From Dehalococcoidia bacterium (GTDB taxonomy: Bacteria; Chloroflexota; Dehalococcoidia; Dehalococcoidales; JAUWYK01), in assembly GCA_030615865.1 (NCBI GenBank), contig JAUWYK010000085.1:1-7028 (forward strand): DNA of 7,028 nucleotides, in the 5' to 3' direction. A program made the position numbers and the translations under genes. Below are positions 1-6,038 of the stretch, piece by piece. Under the pieces are notes generated by a model. The model saw nothing but the letters and a program-made list of their open reading frames with translations, did no database searches and was not told the DNA's origin. The first letter of the stretch is position 1. Each line of letters begins with the position of its first letter.

Positions 1-138
1 GCCCATTGGTTTCCTTGACAGGATATAGTTTACCTTGACCTGGTGGATGGGGAAGTCCCTGTAGCCGATGCCATCAGGCCCAGGTCGGTAGCCCAGCTCC
101 CCACACCAGTATTCTGGCTTGTCAAAGATGCTCGTCAT
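1..138 (-). CDS. Probable class I SAM-dependent methyltransferase, N-terminal fragment (truncated by window edge)
   Basis: This is an open frame of 46 codons running off the left edge, starting at ATG 138 one base after the stop of the glycosyltransferase (TGA-A-ATG). A purine-rich ribosome site, AGGGGGAAGG (157-148), lies nine bases upstream inside the end of the preceding gene. The peptide begins MTSIFDKPEYW and contains GIGYRDFPIHQVKVNYILSR, ending in KPMG at the edge. An aromatic-rich start, then a Y-R-D-F-P segment, a helix and a Lys-Pro turn is how many sugar-cluster class I methyltransferases lead into their SVLDVGCG-type SAM-binding loop. That loop would fall just outside the window, so the assignment is an inference from the N-terminal pattern and the context. 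If correct, it would methylate a sugar or glycan made by this operon. The reading frame is well supported; the family is less certain. Confidence 0.6.
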   Translation of the reverse strand, partial: MTSIFDKPEYWCGELGYRPGPDGIGYRDFPIHQVKVNYILSRKPMG

Positions 139-139
139 T

Positions 140-928
140 TCAGTAGGCCTTCCCCCTGACATGATTCTTTAGGTCAAAGCAGTTTTCTCGCTCAATGTAA
201 ACTGCCGAGCCAGTTCTCTTCGCCTGGTGCCACATCTCAAGCGGCAGCCATTCCCGGTGATTTATCATCTGCAGGAAATTACCCTTGTCTACATAGGGCT
301 TCCCGCCAGCAGCTTCAAGCTTCATCACAAAAGGTTCTAGTGGGTGAGCGGCAAAAGCATCCAGGCACTCAGGGAAACCGTTCATTTTAGCAACCACACT
401 CCAGGGGTAGGCAATGCAGGCGAACTCCCAGCCTTCTGGTACCCAGATAAAGCTTTTCTGACAGCCGTTTTCCTCGGGACTGCCCTTCCATGGTTGAGAC
501 CAGATTGAGATTAGCCCCTCGTTGTCTCTCGGCCTAGGCTGCTCCCACATCTGCCCGGGGAGAACCACGCAGTAGTTGTCCTTGAACAGGTCATAACGTT
601 GGGCAAATTTCTCTAGGCAGTCTGGGGGCAGCCACTGGTAGTCCTGAAGTATGACTACCACTTCTTTTGTGCTTAGTAAAAGGCCGGTGTTCATAGCATT
701 AAACACATTAAATGGCAGCTCAGGGAAGCATTTTGGCTTTGACGGCCCCACATAGGCCACTGGTATTCCCTTGCCTTCCAGGTAACGTTTTACTATATCT
801 TTTCTATCTATAGGGTAGTCATCGACGATGATCAACTCGTAATTCTTCATGGTCTGGTTCTTTAAAGAGTCGGCCAGGATGTCAAAGCCACCGGGTCGGT
901 AGGTCATATAGACGATGCTAAATTCCAA
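140..928 (-). CDS. Family 2 (GT-A fold) glycosyltransferase, atypical metal-binding motif
   Basis: Probably a cytoplasmic, nucleotide-sugar-dependent glycosyltransferase of 262 residues with no membrane segments. Family 2 hallmarks are visible: a first beta strand FSIVYMTYRPGG (3-14), the SLKNQTMKNYELIIVDD stretch (21-37) matching the usual SL..Q...ELIIVDDGS, and NAMNTGLLLSTKEVVVILQDYQWLPPD (77-103), which corresponds to the N-x-G...D-D-D core. There the DxD is replaced by QDYQ (95-98). The acceptor-side E-D motif is also altered (LEPF, 197-200), while a late NHREW (223-227) supplies a histidine. The start is TTG 928; the first ATG (907) would delete the first beta strand, so TTG is preferred although no ideal ribosome site sits next to it. 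The gene begins eight bases after the LicD-like gene. It probably transfers the sugar made by the operon; donor and acceptor are unknown. Confidence 0.82.
   Translation of the reverse strand: MEFSIVYMTYRPGGFDILADSLKNQTMKNYELIIVDDYPIDRKDIVKRYLEGKGIPVAYVGPSKPKCFPELPFNVFNAMNTGLLLSTKEVVVILQDYQWLPPDCLEKFAQRYDLFKDNYCVVLPGQMWEQPRPRDNEGLISIWSQPWKGSPEENGCQKSFIWVPEGWEFACIAYPWSVVAKMNGFPECLDAFAAHPLEPFVMKLEAAGGKPYVDKGNFLQMINHREWLPLEMWHQAKRTGSAVYIERENCFDLKNHVRGKAY
148..157 (-). promoter_or_regulatory. Ribosome binding site of the methyltransferase-like gene
   Basis: AGGGGGAAGG on the minus strand lies nine bases before ATG 138, within the last codons of the glycosyltransferase. It supports the short reading frame at the window edge as a real gene. 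Confidence 0.6.
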
Positions 929-936
929 CTTCTTTT

Positions 937-1884
937 TTATAGTCCCTTCCTCCTTTGTTTAACATATTCACAAATTAGTGCTTCGGCATCTGGCCAAAAG
1001 GGTATAGGAACCTCTGAAGATGTTCCTTCTATATAGGCACCAAGTGGGAAAGACTCAGGTGGGCAGTAGCTGCTCAGCAACTCATAAATAGCCTCATTAT
1101 CCTGCTCAGTCAAAAGCAACTCATATGTCTCTCCTTGCAATAGTGGCCTGTTTCCATCCAGCTTTCCTGCGTTAATGTCCTTGTTTGGTATCCTCCAGTC
1201 CGGGCCATACATATATTCTAGCCACCTTTCAGGTTCACTGAAGATGCGCCAGCTCTGGCCCAGAAACTGAACCTGATTTGGTCTTTCAAAGGCATCTATG
1301 TCATACATTTGATGGCCCTGAATTCTTACCACCCCTGGCGCAAATAGAAGGCTCCTGATTTTGATACTCCCGGCCATCAAATCACAGACAAAGGTGTTCT
1401 TTTCGTGGTAAATGATCTGGAAAGACGTAAACTGTTTAAACCTTGCCAGCAATTTATTAATTTCCTCAGTTAATTCAATATGGGCTTCGCTTCTCCTCCA
1501 GGTAAAGAAGGGGATAGTGCTGAGGCACATGCCATTCAGGCCACCATGCTCTCCATCCCGGTAGACTTCAATGAACTTTTCCCCTCTCCAGTAGTCCAGA
1601 CCAAGTTCAAATCCTTTATCAATGAACATCTTTTCACAGGAAACAATCCTGTCTAAATCCTCAAAATACACTGCTAAATCTATATCACTATCCCATGGAA
1701 TCAACCCCCCGTCCCGGTAGACACCGAGAAAGGTGCCAAGCCACAGCCAGAATGATACCCCAATGCTGTCTAAAATCTCCTTTATATCCAGCATGAATCT
1801 CTCAGCGGCTTTTATATCCATCTGATGGCTAGGGCGGTATGACTCTGGGTGTCTATCGATAATGCTTTGCCTAGGAACTGTCAT
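937..1884 (-). CDS. LicD-like nucleotidyltransferase-fold protein (phospho-group transfer to a glycan, predicted)
   Basis: This 315-residue protein shows the LicD/fukutin-type signature: WLWLGTFLGVYRDGGLIPWD (46-65) followed by SDIDLAVYF (66-74). It has the nucleotidyltransferase Gly-Thr pair (50-51) and acidic metal ligands D65, D67 and D69. The family's C-terminal YGPDWRIP motif is at 226-233. Known family members transfer phosphocholine (bacterial LicD) or ribitol phosphate (fukutin/FKRP) from CDP donors to glycans. The group moved here is unknown. About 80 residues follow YGPDW (from 234), an extra tail with no motif I recognise. The start at ATG 1884 is well supported: AAGGAGG (1896-1890) sits five bases upstream and overlaps the stop of the radical SAM gene. 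The gene lies ten bases after that gene and eight before the glycosyltransferase, in keeping with a role in decorating the same glycan. No signal peptide is visible, so it is probably cytoplasmic. Confidence 0.82.
   Translation of the reverse strand: MTVPRQSIIDRHPESYRPSHQMDIKAAERFMLDIKEILDSIGVSFWLWLGTFLGVYRDGGLIPWDSDIDLAVYFEDLDRIVSCEKMFIDKGFELGLDYWRGEKFIEVYRDGEHGGLNGMCLSTIPFFTWRRSEAHIELTEEINKLLARFKQFTSFQIIYHEKNTFVCDLMAGSIKIRSLLFAPGVVRIQGHQMYDIDAFERPNQVQFLGQSWRIFSEPERWLEYMYGPDWRIPNKDINAGKLDGNRPLLQGETYELLLTEQDNEAIYELLSSYCPPESFPLGAYIEGTSSEVPIPFWPDAEALICEYVKQRRKGL
943..954 (-). promoter_or_regulatory. Ribosome site region for the glycosyltransferase (long spacing)
   Basis: AGGAGGAAGGGA forms the last codons of the LicD-like gene (Arg-Arg-Lys-Gly) and is the only strong purine run before the glycosyltransferase. 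It ends 14 bases from the TTG start at 928, longer than usual. Ribosomes finishing LicD probably re-initiate here. A weaker AAGAAG directly precedes the TTG. Confidence 0.45.
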
Positions 1885-1889
1885 CTCAA

Positions 1890-1896
1890 CCTCCTT
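1890..1896 (-). promoter_or_regulatory. Ribosome binding site of the LicD-like gene
   Basis: AAGGAGG with a five-base spacer to ATG 1884 is a near-perfect site. It overlaps the TAA stop of the radical SAM gene and fixes the LicD-like start. Confidence 0.75.
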
Positions 1897-3448
1897 AATT
1901 TCCTAGTAATTTCCTTTTAATTTTATACTTCAGCATCCCCTTTATATGCTTCACTGCCTTATCGCCAAATTTGCCCCTGATCATCTCCAAGTATTCAGGC
2001 CTGCTGTAATAGTCTTGGAATGCTTTATCGCGGAAGGCCAGCACCTCCTCACTGGATAGATATTTGGTTGGCAGTGGGAGTGTCTCATAGCCTAGTTGAG
2101 CGTAGCCGTCCCAGGTTTCGGGTAGCCTCATGCCCTCTCGCAGTGCCTCTTCGTACAGCTGGGAGCCAGGGTAAGCCATAGTGCAGTATAGATTTACGTA
2201 CTCAAAGTTGTATTGGCACATCATGTCCAAGCTGGCTTGCATTGAATCAAGGTCATCCTCTGGCAGTCCAAACATGAAATTAGCCATGATGGGCATGTCC
2301 AGTTCCCTTGCCATCTCGATTCCCCCCTCAATATCCCGGCTGAACTTTTTCCCAACCCCCAGGCGGCTCCTTTCCGACGCACTTTCGATGGCATAGCAGG
2401 CCCAACGCATCCCAGCCTGCTTCATCTTCATAAGCATGGGCTTGGTGACCCTGTCGATTCTGGCATAGTACTGTGTTATGTTCAGGTCGTAACCCCGCTC
2501 AATAATGGGGTCACAGATGCTGGCAACCTGCCTCTCCTTTATTGTGAACAGCTCATCCATAATCTTGATGTTTCGGATGCCGTATTTGTTTACCAAAAGG
2601 TCTAACTCCTCAAGCACCTTCTGCGGCGGGCGGAAGCGCATACCTGGTTTACCGCTATACATTTGTTTTACTTGGCAAAATTTACAATCATAGCAGCATC
2701 CAAGTGAGGTATAGATAACAGCGTAAGGAGACCTCCGGTCAAGATTATCAAGGCAGGACCAGTTATGCGCACGGTACTTTGTCATATCGAGCAAATCCCA
2801 AGCAACAGGTGGGAGTTCCTCTGAGCTTAACAATCTTGCCCTCGGGTTTGAAATGATCGTGCGATCCTGCACATGCCAAAGCCCGTCAATCCGGTAGTGC
2901 TCCCTATCTGACTTCAGCGTTTCCAGAAGCTCAAGGATGGTGTAGAAGCCCTCACCCTGGCAGACAAAATCAGCCCCAGTTTCCCGTAGTGTCCTTCCTG
3001 GCAAGGATGAGGGGTGTAATCCACCCACCAAGATCTTTATATGGGGCGCTCTGCTTTTCAGTTCCTTAATCGAGTCAATGGTTGCTGTCATCTTTGGCGT
3101 GGAGGAGGCTGATGGATTAACGCCCTGCACGATGACAGCTGCCAACAGGGGGTTACATTTGGCAATCCTCTCTGCTGTCTGGACAGGACTTAAATTTTCA
3201 GCATCAGCATCCAGTATGGCTACGCTGTAACCATGTTTTCGGATGAAACTAGCAATCAGCCCTGCCCAAAATGGAGGCTCAATGCCCCGAAGGGGTGAGG
3301 TAACCTTCTGGTGCATTTTAGTGGTGTTGCTTGGGTTAATGAGTAATAAATCTATTCTCATTGAGGCAACATGCCCACCCTCAGCCCGGGCGCATATCTC
3401 CAGCATCTGCTGGCGAACCCATTTTGCCTTTTTCTCTAGATTAACCAT
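1895..3448 (-). CDS. Radical SAM enzyme with N-terminal cobalamin-binding-type domain
   Basis: The protein is 517 residues from ATG 3448. An N-terminal Rossmann-like B12-binding-type domain spans about 30-200 (RIDLLLINPSN, SVAILDADAENLS, ILVGGLHPSSLP, GADFVCQGEG). A radical SAM barrel follows, with the [4Fe-4S] motif CCYDCKFC (C251, C255, C258) and a GLPEDD loop (394-399). The domain order is that of B12-binding radical SAM enzymes, which carry out methylations, ring rearrangements and similar radical chemistry. The classic DxHxxG cobalamin-ligand motif is not evident, so cobalamin may bind base-off without a histidine ligand or may be absent. The start is uncertain. ATG 3448 overlaps the kinase stop as ATGGTTAA and has a purine-rich site upstream. 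ATG 3361 (MRIDLLLINPSN) is where many homologues begin, and TTG 3478 is open but less likely. The substrate is unknown; the context points to a sugar or glycan. Confidence 0.88.
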   Translation of the reverse strand: MVNLEKKAKWVRQQMLEICARAEGGHVASMRIDLLLINPSNTTKMHQKVTSPLRGIEPPFWAGLIASFIRKHGYSVAILDADAENLSPVQTAERIAKCNPLLAAVIVQGVNPSASSTPKMTATIDSIKELKSRAPHIKILVGGLHPSSLPGRTLRETGADFVCQGEGFYTILELLETLKSDREHYRIDGLWHVQDRTIISNPRARLLSSEELPPVAWDLLDMTKYRAHNWSCLDNLDRRSPYAVIYTSLGCCYDCKFCQVKQMYSGKPGMRFRPPQKVLEELDLLVNKYGIRNIKIMDELFTIKERQVASICDPIIERGYDLNITQYYARIDRVTKPMLMKMKQAGMRWACYAIESASERSRLGVGKKFSRDIEGGIEMARELDMPIMANFMFGLPEDDLDSMQASLDMMCQYNFEYVNLYCTMAYPGSQLYEEALREGMRLPETWDGYAQLGYETLPLPTKYLSSEEVLAFRDKAFQDYYSRPEYLEMIRGKFGDKAVKHIKGMLKYKIKRKLLGN

Positions 3449-4418
3449 GGAGTATGATTTGGCTCCCTTCCCGTTCAAATTTGAATGGCACCTCTAGAAG
3501 TCGTGATAGTCTCTTTTTGACCATTGCTTGCTTATCTGGCTCCACAAATAGCAATAGGAAGCCACCACCCCCAGCACCAAGCAATTTGCCACCGGTGGCA
3601 CCGGCACAAATGGCGTTGGTATAGAGAAAGTCAATGTATTCCGCTGATACTCTTTTACTGAGAGTGCGTTTGAACTTCCAGGATTCATCAAGAAGCTTGC
3701 CGAAGTCAGACAGGTTGCCGCTACCAGTTAGTAGCTTTTCCCCCTCCGCCACCATCTGGTACATGGTTTGCAATGTAGGCTTGTTAATTGGGGTTCTCTC
3801 AATCCATTCTCCGGCAATCTGCTGTGCTTTCCGCAAGAAGCCGGTAAAGAACATCATCAAAGAAGCCTCAAGCTCCTTCAGTCTGTTAGACTTAATTGGG
3901 GTAACAGTTAGGTCACCACCAAAGTCTATGCGGTTGAAGCTGCCAAAGGCGGAGGTAACTTGGTCTTGAGAGCCGACGTTTTCCTTTATCATCTCCTGCT
4001 CAATGTATATTGCCTCTACTGCTAGCTGCATCTTGGTCGCCTTCTCTCCTTGCAAGCTGTGTAGGGCATTGAGCAAACCCACAGTAAAAGCTGAGCTGGT
4101 GCCCATGCCAGTCATAGCTGGTAAATCCCCAGCATGGTGTATTTCCACCCCATCGTTAATTTTCATAAACTTAAGTGCCTCTCTCACCGACGGGTGTCTA
4201 ATGTCATCAACTTCTTGAGTTAGCTCTATTTGGGACCACACAATCCGGTGCTTGTGCTCAAAGAAAGGCGGCAGCCAGCGGCACAGAAGGTAGCAGTATT
4301 TATCGATTGAAGTCGCCAGCACCGCCCCTGGATTTCCCATATACCAAGCCGGATAGTCGGTCCCACCGCCAAAGAAGCTGACACGGTATGGTGTCCTGCT
4401 CATAACAAAGCTAGACAT
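3441..4418 (-). CDS. GHMP-family sugar kinase, D-glycero-D-manno-heptose 7-phosphate kinase (HddA)-like
   Basis: This predicted cytoplasmic ATP-dependent sugar or sugar-phosphate kinase has 325 residues. All three GHMP motifs are present: RTPYRVSFFGGGTDYPAW (8-25), the ATP-binding loop LPAMTGMGTSSAF (99-111), and ATGGKLLGAGGGGFLL (274-289). The GSQDQ segment (149-153) supplies the likely catalytic Asp152. The R-x-P-x-R-x-S-F-x-G-G-G-T-D opening and the QDQ segment are typical of HddA and fucokinase-like members, which phosphorylate the anomeric carbon before nucleotide activation. HddA-type activity on a heptose 7-phosphate is an inference from that resemblance. The start at ATG 4418 was chosen because AGGAGGG lies five bases upstream and the codon overlaps the preceding stop as ATGTCTAG. 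ATG 4433 abuts its own purine run with no spacer. The stop overlaps the radical SAM start. No sugar-1-phosphate nucleotidyltransferase partner is in the window. Confidence 0.88.
   Translation of the reverse strand: MSSFVMSRTPYRVSFFGGGTDYPAWYMGNPGAVLATSIDKYCYLLCRWLPPFFEHKHRIVWSQIELTQEVDDIRHPSVREALKFMKINDGVEIHHAGDLPAMTGMGTSSAFTVGLLNALHSLQGEKATKMQLAVEAIYIEQEMIKENVGSQDQVTSAFGSFNRIDFGGDLTVTPIKSNRLKELEASLMMFFTGFLRKAQQIAGEWIERTPINKPTLQTMYQMVAEGEKLLTGSGNLSDFGKLLDESWKFKRTLSKRVSAEYIDFLYTNAICAGATGGKLLGAGGGGFLLLFVEPDKQAMVKKRLSRLLEVPFKFEREGSQIILHG
3463..3472 (-). promoter_or_regulatory. Purine-rich site before the radical SAM gene
   Basis: GGGAAGGGAG ends 14 bases before ATG 3448, within the last codons of the kinase. 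It favours 3448 over the TTG at 3478, which lies upstream of it. A second run, GAGGGTGGG (3382-3374), stands before the alternative ATG 3361, so the start stays open. Confidence 0.45.
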
Positions 4419-4926
4419 AGTGTCCCTCCTCATCCCTCCTTGAAAGGAGAGGAGCCTTTACCGGCCACCAGATGTTAAATCTAGGGTCATCAAATCGATA
4501 GGTAAACTGTTTTGACGGATCGTAGTAGCTTGACTGTTTGTAGTGAAAGATAGCCTTATCGCTTAAGACCAAGTGGGCAACGCCATATCTCGGTGGAACC
4601 AGAACTTGAAGCCCATTCGCCTCTGATAGCACGGAGGATTCCCACTTGCCAAAGTCCTTTGAGTCAGTATTGCAGTTGATCACCACTAGATAGAACTCGC
4701 CGTGCAGACAGGATATAAGCTTCCAAGTCTGACTGTCGCCGTGGATACCCCTCAGAACGTTTCTAATGGATACGGAGATGTCATCCTGGACAAACTTGAT
4801 ATCAATGCCCTTTTCCCTGTACATCTTCTCGTTGTAGGTCTCGATATAGTGTCCTCGGTGGTCTTTAAAGATACCAAGTTCAACCTTAAGCACCCCATCT
4901 AGGCTTGTTTTGGCTACTGAAATCAT
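4411..4926 (-). CDS. RmlC-like cupin, dTDP-4-dehydrorhamnose 3,5-epimerase family
   Basis: A 171-residue protein, close to the usual 175-185 of RmlC. It matches the family almost throughout: FKDHRGHYIETYN (20-32), FVQDDISVSIRNVLRGIHGD (45-64), the beta-jelly-roll LHGEFYLVVIN (74-84), FGKW (92-95), HYKQSSYYDP (128-137) and FDDPRFNIWWP (145-155). Family catalytic positions are retained: R59, H62, K69, Y129 and the late D165. The usual AHGF signature reads AHLV (117-120), and the DVAVDLR strand reads YLVVINCN, so substrate preference may differ from dTDP-rhamnose synthesis. RmlC relatives epimerise C3 and/or C5 of 4-keto nucleotide sugars, including GDP-6-deoxy-heptose intermediates in Campylobacter. 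The 4-keto substrate would need a dehydratase, possibly the SDR here or a gene outside the window. The start is ATG 4926, preferred over the adjoining TTG 4929, with AGGGGGA four bases upstream. Confidence 0.87.
   Translation of the reverse strand: MISVAKTSLDGVLKVELGIFKDHRGHYIETYNEKMYREKGIDIKFVQDDISVSIRNVLRGIHGDSQTWKLISCLHGEFYLVVINCNTDSKDFGKWESSVLSEANGLQVLVPPRYGVAHLVLSDKAIFHYKQSSYYDPSKQFTYRFDDPRFNIWWPVKAPLLSRRDEEGHYV
4424..4441 (-). promoter_or_regulatory. Tandem ribosome sites before the GHMP kinase
   Basis: Two purine runs occur back to back: AAGGAGGG (4441-4434), directly touching ATG 4433, and AGGAGGG (4430-4424), five bases before ATG 4418. Only the second is correctly spaced, so 4418 is taken as the start. 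The stretch also encodes the acidic/basic tail of the RmlC-like protein (RRDEEG). Confidence 0.65.
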
Positions 4927-4930
4927 CAAT

Positions 4931-4937
4931 TCCCCCT
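4931..4937 (-). promoter_or_regulatory. Ribosome binding site of the RmlC-like gene
   Basis: AGGGGGA overlaps the TAG stop of the E1-beta-like gene and lies four bases before ATG 4926. This supports ATG 4926 over the adjoining TTG 4929. Confidence 0.55.
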
Positions 4938-5457
4938 AATATAAATCAGCGCTCTCTATTAAAATAGTGGACCTTTCACTCTCTAGGGCGACTTTATAGG
5001 CTGGGACTATGTCTCTACTCTGGGTCAGCTTCACCACATCTATATTGGTCATCAGGCACTCTAGAGCTTCAGTATGGTCTTGGCAGTGTTGCGCACCGGG
5101 GTAAAGTGGCTTAACGCTACCGAGCATGGTTCTGATGATAACCTTTGGCTTAAACTGGGCACAAGACATCTCCTCTACCTTGTCTAAGTGATTTACCAGC
5201 TGATTGACGGCAATGATTAGGAAGTCTATCCTGGGGAAGATGCTGACCGGTATATAGCCCTCCAGGCTCAGCCCGGTACTCATCCCGAGCTGAACATCTT
5301 CGAACACTGGTAGCTCAATCCTCCTTGATATTGGCACATTCTCAAGAGTTCCATACATGACATGACCTGGGTAGCGGATGCTTTGCCCCAGAAAGATTAC
5401 CCTCTTGTTCTCAGCCAGCATCTCCATGGCTTTAACCACTTCATCCCTGTAACTCAT
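4936..5457 (-). CDS. Thiamine-diphosphate enzyme, E1-beta/PYR-domain subunit (short form)
   Basis: This 173-residue protein corresponds to the pyrimidine-binding domain of 2-oxoacid dehydrogenase E1-beta and transketolase-like enzymes. The E1-beta core is recognisable: RIELPVFEDVQLGMSTGLSL (46-65), with Glu53 at the position of the glutamate that activates ThDP; EGYIPVSIFPRIDFLIIAVNQLVNH (66-90); and a GAQHCQDHTEAL stretch (121-132) like the family's AAQHSQ. It ends at ILIESADLY, where the PYR domain normally ends. The E1-beta C-terminal domain of roughly 130 residues is entirely missing, and the next gene follows nine bases later, so this is not simply a frameshift within the window. The start at ATG 5457 gives the ATGA overlap with the alpha-like gene and a GGGTGG site upstream. 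The in-frame ATG 5472 would add five residues. It should pair with the preceding subunit to form the active site. Confidence 0.85.
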   Translation of the reverse strand: MSYRDEVVKAMEMLAENKRVIFLGQSIRYPGHVMYGTLENVPISRRIELPVFEDVQLGMSTGLSLEGYIPVSIFPRIDFLIIAVNQLVNHLDKVEEMSCAQFKPKVIIRTMLGSVKPLYPGAQHCQDHTEALECLMTNIDVVKLTQSRDIVPAYKVALESERSTILIESADLY

Positions 5458-6038
5458 CGGAATACCACCCATTTTCCGGCATTAACGTGGGGCCACACCC
5501 TGTTATATTTATACTTTATGATGTGAGGACTAGCCTTGGCTGTCCCCCAGACCAGCTGGGTGGGTGTGTTTGTACTCAGTCCGTTATCCTCGACTACAAA
5601 TGTTATAGGCAAGTTGTGTCTTGCCGCATACTTGGTGCATTCGTGAAAAACACCACTCTCAGCAGCCATATCGCCAACGAATATCCATACATGCCTTTTA
5701 CCCCGCTTCCTCTTTATAGCCATAGCCACGCCGAGAGCAATGGGAAGACAGCCACCCACCATAGCCGAGGTAAAGAACCTATGTTCTTTGTTATTTATAT
5801 GTATGCTCCTACCTGCCAGTATCTCACTCCTCAGCCATTCCTTATCTATCCCATGGAGCAAGGCATGGTAGTGGCTTCGGTGGGTTGAAAATACCCAGTC
5901 TGTCCTTGCTATCTGCTTGAATATTTCTATCAGTGGGTCTTCATTTCCCCGGCTGAGGTGAGTGGGTGCTCCTATCTTAGCCTGTAAGAATAACTGTCTT
6001 ATTTCCTCCTCAAACTGCATTAGCTCCTGCTTATTCAT
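5454..6038 (-). CDS. Thiamine-diphosphate enzyme, E1-alpha/PP-domain subunit (short form)
   Basis: This 194-residue protein resembles the core of 2-oxoacid dehydrogenase E1-alpha (usually 320-400 residues), which binds the diphosphate of ThDP through Mg2+. Visible features are DWVFSTHRSHYHALLHGID (47-65), matching the family's D-x-V-F-x-x-Y-R-x-H-x-H stretch with H53, H56 and H58; MVGGCLPIALGVAMA (93-107); and the ThDP motif from G122-D123-M124 to E150-D151-N152. The canonical GDG...ENN therefore reads GDM...EDN, but the two side-chain Mg ligands, Asp123 and Asn152, are kept. Only about 40 residues follow the motif, so the usual C-terminal region is much reduced. The start at ATG 6038 has GAGGAGG five bases upstream and overlaps the SDR stop as ATGA. 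No E2 lipoyl or E3 gene is near, so a decarboxylase or carboligase role is more likely than an oxidative dehydrogenase; the substrate is unknown. Confidence 0.85.
   Translation of the reverse strand: MNKQELMQFEEEIRQLFLQAKIGAPTHLSRGNEDPLIEIFKQIARTDWVFSTHRSHYHALLHGIDKEWLRSEILAGRSIHINNKEHRFFTSAMVGGCLPIALGVAMAIKRKRGKRHVWIFVGDMAAESGVFHECTKYAARHNLPITFVVEDNGLSTNTPTQLVWGTAKASPHIIKYKYNRVWPHVNAGKWVVFR
5465..5470 (-). promoter_or_regulatory. Ribosome binding site of the E1-beta-like gene
   Basis: GGGTGG lies seven bases before ATG 5457, which itself overlaps the alpha-like stop as ATGA. The in-frame ATG 5472 has no comparable site before it, so 5457 is preferred. Confidence 0.5.

Noticed and set aside
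3494..3691. Second minus-strand frame inside the kinase gene
   Set aside because: It overlaps the C-terminal GHMP motif coding region in another frame and resembles no protein.
3634..3969. Plus-strand open frame of 111 codons opposite the kinase
   Set aside because: It is fully antisense to a well-supported GHMP kinase, with Ser/Pro/Leu-rich composition typical of a shadow frame.
4936..5457. Reading the short E1-beta-like gene as a frameshifted or truncated pseudogene
   Set aside because: It ends cleanly at the PYR domain boundary, the next gene starts nine bases later with its own ribosome site, and no residual C-terminal-domain sequence is left between them.
5487..5888. Plus-strand open frame of 133 codons opposite the E1-alpha-like gene
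   Set aside because: It lies antisense to a clearly conserved enzyme, shows no recognisable motifs and has no convincing ribosome site; it is a shadow of the real frame.
4936..6038. Phosphonopyruvate decarboxylase for a phosphonate pathway feeding the LicD-like protein
   Set aside because: The split subunit sizes would allow it, but the motifs are E1-like, and no PEP mutase or phosphonate aminotransferase is present in the window.
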